Notes: generated by a model from the sequence alone, not told the origin. Positions 51,330 through 61,692 are shown, counted from the stretch's first letter. The stretch is DNA of 64,000 nucleotides from Tritrichomonas musculus (GCA_039105265.1 JAPFFF010000020.1:1009001-1073000), one strand, 5' to 3'. Translations and numbers: made by a program.

Positions 51330-52508
51330 ATGAGTTCAGAAGCATTTGTTGAAAAAATGAAAAGTATTCAAAGTTCCCTTCTGGAATTCCTTGAAGAAGA
51401 ATCAGATGCTGACGACGAATATGAAAATTTCATTAACCTTGTCTCGACTCAACAAAGAATTAATGACGAACATGAATTCAAAGCATTATTACAATTAATA
51501 GTGAACATTGTGAACAATCATCATCGTGATCGTAATTTTATTTCTAAAGTTGAGCGAGTTTTGAGACATTTCAAACAAGATCTCCAAAAATATTTTTCAA
51601 ATTCAGAAATTTTCCAAATTTTCAAAGTTAACAAGAGAATGCTTCTATTTCTTCTTGAAGAAAAAATGATGATAATTGATGAATACATTTTTTCAATAAT
51701 TACGAGTTCCGAATATGTCGAAAAGAACTATTGTGAATATTTTCAACCAGAAATCAAACCGTTTGTCACAGAAGAAAACATTGAAAAATACTGCCACAAG
51801 AATAAATCATTAAAAGATTCTGAATTTATTGAACGAATGAACAAGGAAGTTGAATCCGATTTCTATGAAAAACGAGGAGAAGGAGCAAATGATGATTCTT
51901 TGTGTGAACTGATTCGAAATAATGAAATCAAAGAATTTATCAGATTTACAGAACAAAGAAATTTGTCACTCGAAATTGAAATCAAAAAGTCAATTTTTGA
52001 AACGAATCAACTTTTGACAGATAATGACAAAATCAGTCTTATTGAATATGCATCATTTTATGGTTCGAATGACATCATCAAATACATTGAAAAGCAAGGA
52101 GTTGAACTGACATCATCGATGTGGCTTTATGGTATTCACAGTTGTAATGCAGAACTGATTAAATATCTTGAAGACAATCATGTTTCACCACCAAAAAATA
52201 AATATGAAAGAATTCTTTACGAATCTATTAAATGTCATCACAACGAAATTTCGAACTACATCATTGATAATTTAATTAAAGAAGAAGATCTCCAAAATAA
52301 CATTGAAAACAACTATTATTATAATCTTTATCGATATGCCGTTGAATCTCACAATTATTGTTTTTTCCCAGCAAACATGAAATACAAAAACATGTTTTTT
52401 TATTCATGTGAATTTGATTATTACACACTTGTGGAACTTTATTTGACAGAAGGGACCATTAACATAAATGCTAAAATTAAAATATTAATCATTCAAATAG
52501 CGTTTTAA
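51330..52508 (+). CDS. DUF3447-family protein head (locus B)
   Basis: 392 residues from MSSEAFVEKMKSIQ; nearly identical to locus A over the first two thirds, then clearly diverged (for example NDKISLIEYASF against DEFGIQLIEYASF), consistent with duplication followed by exchange or selection in the C-terminal part. Like locus A it stops shortly after GTININAKIK. One ankyrin segment follows (TALICAAWKGYKEIVELLI, near 52600), and then a protein kinase frame with no ATG of its own. The head may belong to the same gene as that kinase. Confidence 0.85.
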   Translation: MSSEAFVEKMKSIQSSLLEFLEEESDADDEYENFINLVSTQQRINDEHEFKALLQLIVNIVNNHHRDRNFISKVERVLRHFKQDLQKYFSNSEIFQIFKVNKRMLLFLLEEKMMIIDEYIFSIITSSEYVEKNYCEYFQPEIKPFVTEENIEKYCHKNKSLKDSEFIERMNKEVESDFYEKRGEGANDDSLCELIRNNEIKEFIRFTEQRNLSLEIEIKKSIFETNQLLTDNDKISLIEYASFYGSNDIIKYIEKQGVELTSSMWLYGIHSCNAELIKYLEDNHVSPPKNKYERILYESIKCHHNEISNYIIDNLIKEEDLQNNIENNYYYNLYRYAVESHNYCFFPANMKYKNMFFYSCEFDYYTLVELYLTEGTININAKIKILIIQIAF

Positions 52509-52521
52509 ATCAAAAACATTC

Positions 52522-52834
52522 ATGATATTCAGATATAACTTTTTTCATAAGATTGAAAAATTGAATTATTTATGGAATTTAACTCGAACATTTAATAGGA
52601 CGGCGTTGATTTGTGCTGCTTGGAAAGGCTATAAAGAAATTGTTGAACTATTAATAAGACAAGAAGGCATTGATATCAACATTCAAGACATTTTAAATCA
52701 AAAACATTCATGGAATTCAAATCTAACTTTTTTCATTCAATTGAAAACTTGAATGATTTATGGAATTTAACTCGAACATTTAATTAGGTGATATATGCAT
52801 TTGAATATTAATATAAAATATGGAATTTAATTAG
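52522..52834 (+). other. Single ankyrin segment and flanking spacers (locus B)
   Basis: One 34-residue ankyrin repeat is encoded around 52591-52692, flanked by spacers with TTTATGGAATTTAACTCG as in locus A. A further pair of TATGGAATTTAATTA motifs occurs at about 52819-52833 and 52873-52887, before the kinase frame becomes open. Confidence 0.65.
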
Positions 52835-55800
52835 TACCGGCATTTATATTTATCAAATGAAAAATATAAAATATGGAATTTAATTAAATCATGTATATCA
52901 GGATATTTAATAAAGCGTGGCTACCAAAAAACGAACATATATAGAGTTAATCAATTAAGAAATAAAGAAACAAATGATGATTCATCAAAAAAAATATTTA
53001 ATGAAAGTGATTTTATCGAACTAAGAAATGCAGGAGCCAGTACCATTTCAACAATATTATTAGTTTTTTATATTGAAAAAGAAGAATTGCTAATCATCAA
53101 AAAACGCAATCAATGTGATTTTGAATACAAAAAACTATATGAGAGAGAATATGATAATTATATAAAAATCAAAAATCCTTTTTTACCCAAATTTTATGGA
53201 ATTACAAATAATAATAATTGTTTGGTCACTGAATTCATTAATGGATCCTTATTACGTGACATTCGAAAATTGAATTTAACAATTAATGAAAAAATCACTA
53301 TTATTTTTGAGTTAATGATAATCATAGAATTTTTGCATCGCAATAATTTTGTTTATCGTGATTTAAAACCAAATAATCTTATAATTGATTTGAATAAAAC
53401 AATTGTTCTCATTGATTTTGATAGAATGGTTCCTTATGATGAGAATTCAAATGAAGAAATTCATACAACTATTTTCAATTCTTTTTATGCTGCTCCTGAA
53501 GTTTTAAAAGGGAAATATTCATATGCAAGTGATATTTATTCACTTGGCCAATTGATTTATTACATTCTAGTTGATTCAAAGCCAAATGACAATTCTTTAG
53601 ATATTTATGGCGATATAATGCTGTTCTATGATAAATGTATTAAAAATGATGAAAAAGAAAGACCATTAATATCACAATTAATAATAGAATTTTATATAAG
53701 ATATTGCTCAAGAATCCAAATATGTAATTTTTTTGAACTATATGAGCAATACTTAAGTAATTATTATGATAATGTTTCAATAAATACAATGAAAAAATTA
53801 TATCATGATGAAAATGATCCAGAAATACAATACCAAATTGGCATTCTATATAAAAATGGCAAAGTAGTCCCTTATGATATTCAAAAAGCTCTTCTTTATT
53901 TGAATAATGCTGCAGATAAAAATCATCCTATGGCACAATTTACTATGGGGTTACTTTATTATGAAGGGAAAGGAGTTAAAAAATGTTTTAATCAAGCAAA
54001 AAAATTCTTCGAATTATCTGCTAATCAAAATAATGCCGAAGCACTTGATTATTTAGGAAACATTTATTACAAAGGAGAAAATGTTGAAAAGAATTATGAA
54101 AAAGCTTTCCAATACTTTGAATTATCAGCAAGACAAGATAATCCTGATGCTCTTTGCAAAATTGGTTATTTTTATGAAAATGGGTATTCATGCAGAAAAG
54201 ATTTTCATAAAGCTAAAGATTCATATGAAAAATCAGCCAAACAGGATTATCCATTAGCTCTTAATTATTTAGGAATGATTTTTATCCAAGGTACAGGCAT
54301 TGCAATTGATCACAAGAAAGGAGTTCAGTATTTAGAACAAGCTGAAAGATTAAACTCTCCTGAGGCTTGCGTTAATTTAGGTTATTTTTACAATTTCCAA
54401 AGTAAAAATTTGGATTATTCCAAAGGTAGATACTATTATGAAAAAGCTATTCAATTAGGTAGTATAACTGCTTTTCTTTATATGGGGAATTTATATTTCT
54501 TTGGGGTTGGAGTACAACAAAATTATCTACAAGCTAAAGAATGGTATGAAAAGGCTGCTGAACATGATGATGCAGATGCATTCAATGTTATAGGTCATCT
54601 ATATAATACAGGAAAAGGTGTCGCAGTAAATTATACTAAAGCAAAAGAATATTTTGAAAAAGCTGTTAAAAAAGATCATCCTAATGCTTGTAACAGTCTA
54701 GGAAATATATATTTATATGGAAATGGAATTGCTCCTGATTATTATAAAGCGAAAGATTTATTTGAAAAATCCGCTAATTTAGGAAATTCAAGAGGGCGAT
54801 ATCTTTTGGGGAAATGGTACCTAGAAGGTTTTAATGGCATGAAAGATTATTTAAAGGCCATTGAATGCTTCGAACAATCTGATTTTCCATTAGCATATCT
54901 TTCATTAGGTGATATATGTTTCAAAGGTTTAGGAGTTAAAAAAGATATCGAAAAAGCGATATACTATTATAAGATTGCATCAGATAATAGAAATACAAAT
55001 GCAAGTTTTTTATTGGGAGTTATATATTATTATGGAAATGGTGTTGAACAAAATTATGATATAGCAAAAGAATATTTCATTAAATCATCTAATGAAAATG
55101 ATTTTAATGCATTTTATTATTTGGCACAATTGTATGAAAACGGAAAGGGAATGAAAATGGATTTATTAAAGGCAATAGAGTGTTATAAAAAATGCATTTC
55201 AAGACAAAATGAAATTTTAAAAATTGAATACAGTCAAGGATGTTCATATCAAAAAATTGAAAATGAGAAATATTATCAATCATATAATAATCTTGGCATG
55301 ATATATCTTTTTGAATATGATAATATAGAAACAGCTGAAAAATATTTATCAACTGCAGGATATAGTGAATATCCATATGGGAAAAACAACTTTGGAGTTT
55401 TGAAACAATTTTTTTTAAATGATATATCAAAAGCAATGAATATGTATGAAAATGCAGCTAAATATCATTTTTCAATTTCAGAATTTTTATTTGGTCGTAT
55501 TTTTGAAGAAAAAGGCGAGACTTCAAAAGCAATGGATCATTACAAAAATATATTAAAATATGTAAAAGAACCTTTAATTTATAAAAATGTTGAATATGGT
55601 GATGAACAACTTTATTCATCCAACCTTTTTATTTTTTGCTTATCAAATTTAAAACTCTTGCAAAATTCTATATCAAACCATGATACTCAAAATTCAACAA
55701 AATATATTGTTAATATAATATTTAATTCCTTATTTCATTTATTATTTAATAATAATTATAATTCATATTCATTTAAATTCTTAATTGAAAAAATAAATGA

Positions 55801-56551
55801 AAATTGTATTATTACAAATTTAAAAGACTTTATTCTTAATTTTCCATGGAATGAAAATTCTGTTCTAATTAATAATTCTAAAACTGAATGGAGAATTCTA
55901 GAACAAAATTCACAAAGAAAAAGAATAGTTATTAATGTTGAATTAAATAACTATAATGATTATAGCACTTCAGAAGCTAATTTCTTTGATATTAACGATT
56001 TTCATGAACAAGTTAAAGGAATTTTTAATTGTTTAAATTCAAGCAGAAATAAAAAATTTGATTCAATTAGCATCGTATCAGAAAAGCTATTAATTAATGA
56101 GAATACTGATTCAAATGAAAAACATTTAAATGATACTTTTAACACAATTGAATATAAAATGAAAGAAAATCAAATAAAGATGAATAATGTAAAAAGTATT
56201 ACACAAATTTATGCTAACAAAATTCAAAAGAAAACTATGACAAATGAAAAATTTAAATATAATCCATCCTTTTTAATAACGAATAAACTTGTTTCATCAA
56301 AAAAAGATATTGAACGTTTACTTGAATATACTCAACAATTTGCTCAAATAATACAAAATATCCAATGTAATCCAAACGATGTCAATGATATAATTGAAAA
56401 TATGATGAATATCCTGTACACACCGCCTTATCCCATTTTATTTGGCCGTATTGGGAAAACAAGGAAAACAAATGATTTGATAATCAAAAAAAGCATGACA
56501 GAAGATTTCTATATGGCTTGTGAAGTTACATCCTTTATTGAAAATGAATAA
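52835..56551 (+). CDS. Protein kinase with Sel1 repeats, no ATG for its N-lobe
   Basis: The frame is open from 52835. The kinase N-lobe (FIELRNAGASTISTILLVFY, then LLIIKK with the ATP lysine) starts before any in-frame ATG; the first is at 53315, inside the domain. C-lobe motifs: YRDLKPNN, LIDFDRM (DFD replacing DFG), YAAPEV and DIYSLGQLIYYIL. About 15 Sel1-type repeats follow from roughly residue 330 to 950 (AQFTMGLLYYEGKGVKKCFN, ALDYLGNIYYKGENVEKNYE), then a charged tail. YRD and DFD are unusual, so activity is uncertain. Sel1 repeats scaffold protein complexes. The missing start suggests the upstream DUF3447 locus supplies the N-terminus. Confidence 0.82.
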   Translation, partial: YRHLYLSNEKYKIWNLIKSCISGYLIKRGYQKTNIYRVNQLRNKETNDDSSKKIFNESDFIELRNAGASTISTILLVFYIEKEELLIIKKRNQCDFEYKKLYEREYDNYIKIKNPFLPKFYGITNNNNCLVTEFINGSLLRDIRKLNLTINEKITIIFELMIIIEFLHRNNFVYRDLKPNNLIIDLNKTIVLIDFDRMVPYDENSNEEIHTTIFNSFYAAPEVLKGKYSYASDIYSLGQLIYYILVDSKPNDNSLDIYGDIMLFYDKCIKNDEKERPLISQLIIEFYIRYCSRIQICNFFELYEQYLSNYYDNVSINTMKKLYHDENDPEIQYQIGILYKNGKVVPYDIQKALLYLNNAADKNHPMAQFTMGLLYYEGKGVKKCFNQAKKFFELSANQNNAEALDYLGNIYYKGENVEKNYEKAFQYFELSARQDNPDALCKIGYFYENGYSCRKDFHKAKDSYEKSAKQDYPLALNYLGMIFIQGTGIAIDHKKGVQYLEQAERLNSPEACVNLGYFYNFQSKNLDYSKGRYYYEKAIQLGSITAFLYMGNLYFFGVGVQQNYLQAKEWYEKAAEHDDADAFNVIGHLYNTGKGVAVNYTKAKEYFEKAVKKDHPNACNSLGNIYLYGNGIAPDYYKAKDLFEKSANLGNSRGRYLLGKWYLEGFNGMKDYLKAIECFEQSDFPLAYLSLGDICFKGLGVKKDIEKAIYYYKIASDNRNTNASFLLGVIYYYGNGVEQNYDIAKEYFIKSSNENDFNAFYYLAQLYENGKGMKMDLLKAIECYKKCISRQNEILKIEYSQGCSYQKIENEKYYQSYNNLGMIYLFEYDNIETAEKYLSTAGYSEYPYGKNNFGVLKQFFLNDISKAMNMYENAAKYHFSISEFLFGRIFEEKGETSKAMDHYKNILKYVKEPLIYKNVEYGDEQLYSSNLFIFCLSNLKLLQNSISNHDTQNSTKYIVNIIFNSLFHLLFNNNYNSYSFKFLIEKINENCIITNLKDFILNFPWNENSVLINNSKTEWRILEQNSQRKRIVINVELNNYNDYSTSEANFFDINDFHEQVKGIFNCLNSSRNKKFDSISIVSEKLLINENTDSNEKHLNDTFNTIEYKMKENQIKMNNVKSITQIYANKIQKKTMTNEKFKYNPSFLITNKLVSSKKDIERLLEYTQQFAQIIQNIQCNPNDVNDIIENMMNILYTPPYPILFGRIGKTRKTNDLIIKKSMTEDFYMACEVTSFIENE

Positions 56552-56559
56552 TCAAAGCA

Positions 56560-56715
56560 GGCTTGCTAATAGGACACATGCAGGAGCAAGTTGCCCGATG
56601 TTACCTTCGGGCCTGGGCCCTGCGGGGCACATGGTGACCCGTCCAAATCGTTTTGCACCCCCGGGTTCGAGCCCTTTATACCATTGCCCGGCAAAACGCT
56701 TATGAAAAAGTTTAT
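56560..56715 (+). other. GC-rich island with a B-box-like pol III element
   Basis: About 150 bp of strikingly GC-rich DNA directly after the kinase stop. It contains GGGTTCGAGCCC, a match to the pol III internal B box (GGTTCGANNCC), a perfect 6-bp stem (GCCCGA..TCGGGC) and further GC-rich inverted pairs. I cannot fold it into a canonical tRNA. It may be a tRNA-derived SINE, an unusual pol III RNA or a transferred fragment. Weakly coding frames here are not convincing. Confidence 0.4.
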
Positions 56716-57175
56716 AAAAAAAATAAAAGATTTTTTTGAATCTTTTTAAGGGCATGATTGGTTCTTGAACTTTTTCAATGAATAAACTATTCAAAAATTA
56801 GAAAAGCCAACTATGTCCATAATTTTAATCAATATTCTTTATATAAATATCCTATGACTATATAATAATAAGTGATTAATTAATGTTGTATATTCGTTAT
56901 TCATTTCAGAGTTTTGGTGAATTACTTATATTCATTATTTTCCGTTTTGTGTTGTTTATTAAAAAATTTTTTTTGGGCAGACATATTTGGTGATAATAAT
57001 ATATTTTTTTTTTTTTTTTTTTTTTAAATCACCTACTATTATAATAAAAAAAGCATTTAGTGTTTGAAATGTTTTTGCATATTTCCATATTTTTTAATTG
57101 ATATTTATCAAAATAATTTTCCTTATTTATTATTCGGTCATTCAATGAGTTCTCACAAATTATTTAAATAATAAT
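56716..57175. other. Noncoding gap
   Basis: AT-rich, with a poly-T tract near 57002-57025; leader of the next DUF3447 gene at the end. Confidence 0.45.
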
Positions 57176-57187
57176 TCAATTTCATTA
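57176..57187 (+). promoter_or_regulatory. Initiator motif TCAATTTCATTA
   Basis: It lies 2 bases before the ATG at 57190, as expected for trichomonad genes, whose leaders are very short. Confidence 0.6.
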
Positions 57188-57189
57188 AT

Positions 57190-58368
57190 ATGAGCTTTCA
57201 AGAGGTGATAGACAAAATGAAAAGGATTCAGGTCCTACTTCTAGAATATTTTGAAGATGAATCTGACAACAAAGAAATATATGAGAATTTCCAAAAGATT
57301 ATTATTGATCAAAAAATAATTGAAGACAGATATTTATTTAAATCACTGTTACATTTAATAAATAACATTGGAAATAATCATCAGCGTGTTGGCAATTTTA
57401 TTATCAAAATTGAACGAATATTAGGGTATTTCAAAGACAACATTAAGATTTTTTTTTCAAATTCAGAAATATTCAAACTTTTTGAAAGTAACAAACGAAT
57501 TCTTCTATTTCTTATTGAAGAGAAAATCATTGTGATTGATGAGTACTTTGTTTCACAATTGTCAGGTAATAAATATACCTCAATGAAATATCCAGAATAT
57601 TTCGCTCCTGAAATAAAACCGTTTGTCACCAAAGAATTCGTAAAAAAGTGCTGTAAAAATAATCCAAGCTTAAAAGAAGATGAATTTTACAAAGACATAA
57701 CCAAAGAAGTTACAGATGATTTTTATGAAAAACGAAAAATAGGTGAAAATGACGATTATTTATGTCAAATCATTCGATTAAACAAAATTGATGAATTTAT
57801 TGTTTTTGCTAATAAAACAAATTTACATCTTGATGCTTGCATTAAACAATCAATCTTTGAAACAAATTATTTTTTAGTTTTTGGTTATGATGTCAAATTG
57901 ATTGAATATGCATCATTTTTTGGATCGATTGGCATTATTAAATATATTCAAATGAAAGAATATGAATTAACACCAAATATGTGGTCCTTTTCAATTCATA
58001 GTAGAAATGCAGAACTCATCAAATATCTTGAAGACAATCATGTTTCACCCCCAAGTGGTAATTATGAATCAATTCTTATGGAAGCAATTGAATGTCACCA
58101 CAATGAAATTTCAACGTATTTTATTGAAAATGTAATTAACGAAGAAGATCTTTTACTTAGTACTGAAAACAAATTCTCTGATAATTATTATTTTTATAGT
58201 GTAGAATATCAGAATTATTGCTTTTTCCCAGAAAACCCTGAATACAAAAACATGCTTTTTTATTTATGCATGTTCGATTATTATACACTTGTTAAACTTT
58301 ATTTACAACAAAAAAATGTTGATTTTGATATCAATGCTAAAAGCATTATGATATATTACTTTAAATGA
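57190..58368 (+). CDS. DUF3447-family protein head (locus C)
   Basis: 392 residues from MSFQEVIDKMKRIQ, with an initiator motif immediately upstream. Core blocks SNSEIFKLFESNKRILLFLI, KLIEYASFFGSIGI and CHHNEISTYF define DUF3447. It is about as diverged from loci A and B as from the second locus, so it is an older paralogue. The frame ends shortly after DFDINAKSIM, where ankyrin repeats should begin; seven divergent ankyrin segments follow downstream. Confidence 0.88.
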   Translation: MSFQEVIDKMKRIQVLLLEYFEDESDNKEIYENFQKIIIDQKIIEDRYLFKSLLHLINNIGNNHQRVGNFIIKIERILGYFKDNIKIFFSNSEIFKLFESNKRILLFLIEEKIIVIDEYFVSQLSGNKYTSMKYPEYFAPEIKPFVTKEFVKKCCKNNPSLKEDEFYKDITKEVTDDFYEKRKIGENDDYLCQIIRLNKIDEFIVFANKTNLHLDACIKQSIFETNYFLVFGYDVKLIEYASFFGSIGIIKYIQMKEYELTPNMWSFSIHSRNAELIKYLEDNHVSPPSGNYESILMEAIECHHNEISTYFIENVINEEDLLLSTENKFSDNYYFYSVEYQNYCFFPENPEYKNMLFYLCMFDYYTLVKLYLQQKNVDFDINAKSIMIYYFK

Positions 58369-59667
58369 CGTTCAAAATCAAATTTTTCATTTTATTTAAA
58401 TCTTTTTTTTGATTATGTTAAATTTTGCAATCATTTGTGGAATTCTGGATTTTAATATTTTAATTGGACAGCATTGATCTATTCTGTAAATGGAGGCAAC
58501 ATAGAAATAGTTCAATTATTACTGTTACAAAAAGGTATTGATGTAAATATAAAAGACATTTTAATTTAAATACGTTCAAAATATTCAAATCTTACTTGTT
58601 TTAATGATGTTTAAATGACCAATCATTTAAGGAATTCAAAATTGAGAATTTGATATGACAGCATTATATGCTGCCTCGTATAAAGGTAATACTGAGATAG
58701 TTCGATTATTAATAGCACAAGAAAACATTGAGATCAACTCCAAAGATATTTAAATATAAAAAAATTCATAACATTCAAATTTAGCTTTCTAATAAAATTA
58801 AAAAAATTTAGCATTTCATGGTATTTAATTCAAAGATTTAATTTTACAGCATTAATTTGTGCAGCTGACAAAGGCAATATTGAAATAGTTCAATTATTAT
58901 TAACACTTAAAGACATCGATATTAATGTTAAAAGTATTTTTATGATTTGAAATCATTTATTATATTTTGAAAATTAACTTTTTTTACTATATTGAAAATT
59001 ATAATTATTTAACGGCACAGCATTATATTGCGCTGTAGAAAAAGGAAATACTGAAATTGTTAGATCACTATTGTTACATGAAGATATTGATGTCAATATC
59101 AAAGAGATTTATAATTTATAAGCATTCATGATATTTTAAAACTTGTCTTTAATGACTTCATTTTCAAATTATCTCAATTTTTGGAATTTTAAAATTGTTT
59201 TTAATTTTAGTCCATTGACTTGTGCTGTAAATAAAGGTAATGCAGAAATTGTTGAAGAATTATTGAAACACAAAAGCATTGATGTCAACATCCAAGACAT
59301 TAATGATTAGTTTTTATAAAATTCAAATCTAGCTTTTTAATAATATTAATATTCGAATCTTTTATGGAATTTATTTCGAGCATTTAATATAACAGCATTG
59401 ATTCATAGCGTTTTGAAAGGGCATGCAGAAATAGTCCGACTATTATTAAATCATAACAGCATTGATTTAAATATCAAAGATGTTTTAAGTTTAAAGTATT
59501 TATAATATTTAAGACAAAACCTTTTTATTTTGCTAAAATTCTTAATTGGCACAATTTATCGAACTGCCCTTGATTATGCTATGAAAAAACGAAATATATA
59601 TCCAGAAATTTTTGATCTTCTTTCAAAGGCAAGTAAAAAAAGAGAAGATCCAGAGAGAGAAATCTAA
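58369..59667 (+). other. Seven divergent ankyrin-coding segments split by spacers (locus C)
   Basis: First T-position codons lie at 58468, 58658, 58846, 59017, 59209, 59392 and 59563. The segments read TALIYSVNGGNIEIVQLLLL, TALYAASYKGNTEIVRLLIA, TALICAADKGNIEIVQLLLT, TALYCAVEKGNTEIVRSLLL, SPLTCAVNKGNAEIVEELLK, TALIHSVLKGHAEIVRLLLN and a capping TALDYAMKKRNIYPEIFDLL that ends at TAA 59665-59667. Every segment but the last ends in IxI/N-xK-D-I and meets a stop within nine codons. Spacing of 190, 188, 171, 192, 183 and 171 shifts frame twice. The protein is diverged yet every segment is intact, arguing that they are translated. Confidence 0.78.
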
Positions 59668-60495
59668 AGAAAAAAAAAGATTAATTCTTATTAACTTCAA
59701 CTTTTAATTTCATAAAAATTAATTTTAATATATTTTTTTTTTTTAATATTTTTATCAAATGAGGAAATATTTATTATAAAGATGAGCTCTTCTGAACAAA
59801 CAATCTTTTATGAGCACTTAAAATTAAAGATACTTGGATTGAATCTTCAATGATTTGGCACGCCAAGAAAAGCATACATACAATTCATCAAAACAGGTAA
59901 TGACTTGTGAACCAAAATAAATTCAAATTATAAAGCGAATACAATTTTCATTGATTTAAAAACGCGTAAAGTTAGAATTAATAGCTGTATTTTTGATGGT
60001 TTTAGACTCACAGAATGATATTGGCCAATATCTAATGTATTTATATACAATAGCAGATACTTTAATAAGAGTGAATGTAATTTTCTATTTGGTGCCGATT
60101 TGATTAAAATATTTGCCTCATCTCTTTTTTTGAAAGCTTCAAATCCAAACATATTTGAGGCAAATTATTTTCTGATATTTACTTAAATTTTCAATGATGA
60201 AACCGTCCAGTTAAAAAAAAATTTTATTTCCATATTCTATTCAAATCATTTTATCCTTTTTTATAAAGAATATTATATTGAAAATAAATATTTTTATTAC
60301 CTTTTATAAGTATTATTATGCTAATTTATTTTTAGAAATTAAAATAAAAGGATATTCATAAAGATATATTTGTTTAAAATTGAGAGGGAGGTAAAGTTTT
60401 TTTAATGAGGTTTTTTTTTCCCTCAATTTTCAAAGATAATTCAAAAAAAAAAAAAAATAATTATATTTCATTAATAAAACAAATCATTTTGTTTG
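59668..60495. other. Noncoding gap
   Basis: AT-rich. Just before the next gene, ATATTTCATTA at 60462-60472 resembles the 3' half of the initiator motif. No other gene is supported. Confidence 0.45.
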
Positions 60496-61608
60496 ATGAA
60501 TCTAGTAAAGCAAAAAATAGAAAAAATGAAAGATTTGCAATCAAAAGTTCTTGACTATATCGATAAAGAAGAAGATATGGAAGAAAATTATGAAGTTTTA
60601 TGTAATTTCATTAATGAACAAAAGATTCATAAAAATGGTCAAGAGCTCATATTATTACTCAGATTACTTGTTGATATATCAAATAATCATCGCCGTTCAA
60701 ATAATTTCTTCCAAAAAATTGAAAAAATTCTCATCGAATATAAAGATGAAATTATAGATTATTACGATAACATAGAAATATTTGATATATTTAAGAGCAA
60801 CAAAAGGCTCATTTTATTCCTCTTAAAGGAAGATATGATGATAATTGATGATTATATTTTTTATGCGATGAATGAAAGTTATAAAGAATTAAAATATCCT
60901 CAATATTTTACACCAGAAATCAAAAAATATGCAAAAAAGAAAAAAAAAGAGGGAAAAAAATATAGTCGAATTTTAAAAACAATACCAGAGGATTTTAATG
61001 AAAAAAGATTAAAAGGTGAAAATAACGCTCTTTTGTGTGAAATGATAAGAAATGATTCAATAGAAGATTTTATTATTTTTGTTAATCAAAATAATTACTC
61101 TTTAAATAGTTTGATCCATTTTTCAATTTATGAAACAAATGCAATTTTAATGAATAACCAAATATCTTTAATTGAATATGCGGCTTTTTATGGTTCTCTT
61201 CAAATATTTAAATATTTGTTTTATAATCATGCCCAAATTCCACCATTAATATGTAATTTTGCTGTTTACAGTGATAATTCCGAATTAATCAAATTCCTTG
61301 AAGAAAACGAAATCAAAGAAAAAAAAGTTTTTTATGAAATATTTATCGAAGCTATCATATGTCATAATAATGATGTAGCTAAATATATCCAAAATAATTA
61401 TGATAATATTATATCAAAACGATCAAATGATAAAAAAATGTTAAGTTTAAGTCTTAAATATCATAATTTTTTATTTTTCCCTGAAAATGCTAAAGACAAT
61501 GATATTATTATTTATCTATTCAAAAATGATTATCAGCAATTGGCTAAACTTTTATTATCAACAGGCGATATTGATATTGAAAAAATCAAAATTTTGAATA
61601 TTTTTTAA
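60496..61608 (+). CDS. DUF3447-family protein head (locus D)
   Basis: 370 residues from MNLVKQKIEKM at the first ATG (the frame has a TTG one codon before). DUF3447 blocks: IEIFDIFKSNKRLILFLL, SLIEYAAFYGSLQI, CHNNDVAKYI. It is the most diverged paralogue here, with a Lys-rich insert (KKYAKKKKKEGKKYS). It stops soon after STGDIDIEKIKILNIF. After about 85 bp an ankyrin remnant and a BspA-type LRR frame without an ATG begin, suggesting they belong to the same gene. Confidence 0.85.
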   Translation: MNLVKQKIEKMKDLQSKVLDYIDKEEDMEENYEVLCNFINEQKIHKNGQELILLLRLLVDISNNHRRSNNFFQKIEKILIEYKDEIIDYYDNIEIFDIFKSNKRLILFLLKEDMMIIDDYIFYAMNESYKELKYPQYFTPEIKKYAKKKKKEGKKYSRILKTIPEDFNEKRLKGENNALLCEMIRNDSIEDFIIFVNQNNYSLNSLIHFSIYETNAILMNNQISLIEYAAFYGSLQIFKYLFYNHAQIPPLICNFAVYSDNSELIKFLEENEIKEKKVFYEIFIEAIICHNNDVAKYIQNNYDNIISKRSNDKKMLSLSLKYHNFLFFPENAKDNDIIIYLFKNDYQQLAKLLLSTGDIDIEKIKILNIF

Positions 61609-61692
61609 ATGATATAACTAATACAAATTTTCAATAAAATTTGATCGTTCTTTTCAATGAAATTCTAAATTTTATTATTTCAAGGAATTTAA
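61609..61692 (+). other. Spacer between DUF3447 head and LRR frame
   Basis: An 84-bp stop-containing spacer with TTTCAATGAAATTCTAAATTTT and TTCAAGGAATTTAAACAAC, matching the spacer motifs seen in loci A-C. Confidence 0.6.

Larger units (their letters stand above)
50353..52600. repeat. Segmental duplication, copy B
   Basis: Partner of 39602-41840. Its left edge coincides with the right end of the TA-flanked transposon, just as copy A abuts the MITE. Homology of the spacer type continues to about 52787. Confidence 0.9.

Noticed and set aside
56560-56715. Canonical tRNA gene
   Set aside because: A B-box match exists but the T-stem, acceptor and anticodon arms cannot be paired in the normal arrangement.
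56520-56794. Short open frames across the GC-rich island on both strands
   Set aside because: They arise from GC-rich composition and inverted pairs; no family resemblance.
59928-60152. 74-codon minus-strand frame
   Set aside because: No conserved motif, no start-site signal, and it lies in AT-rich intergenic DNA.
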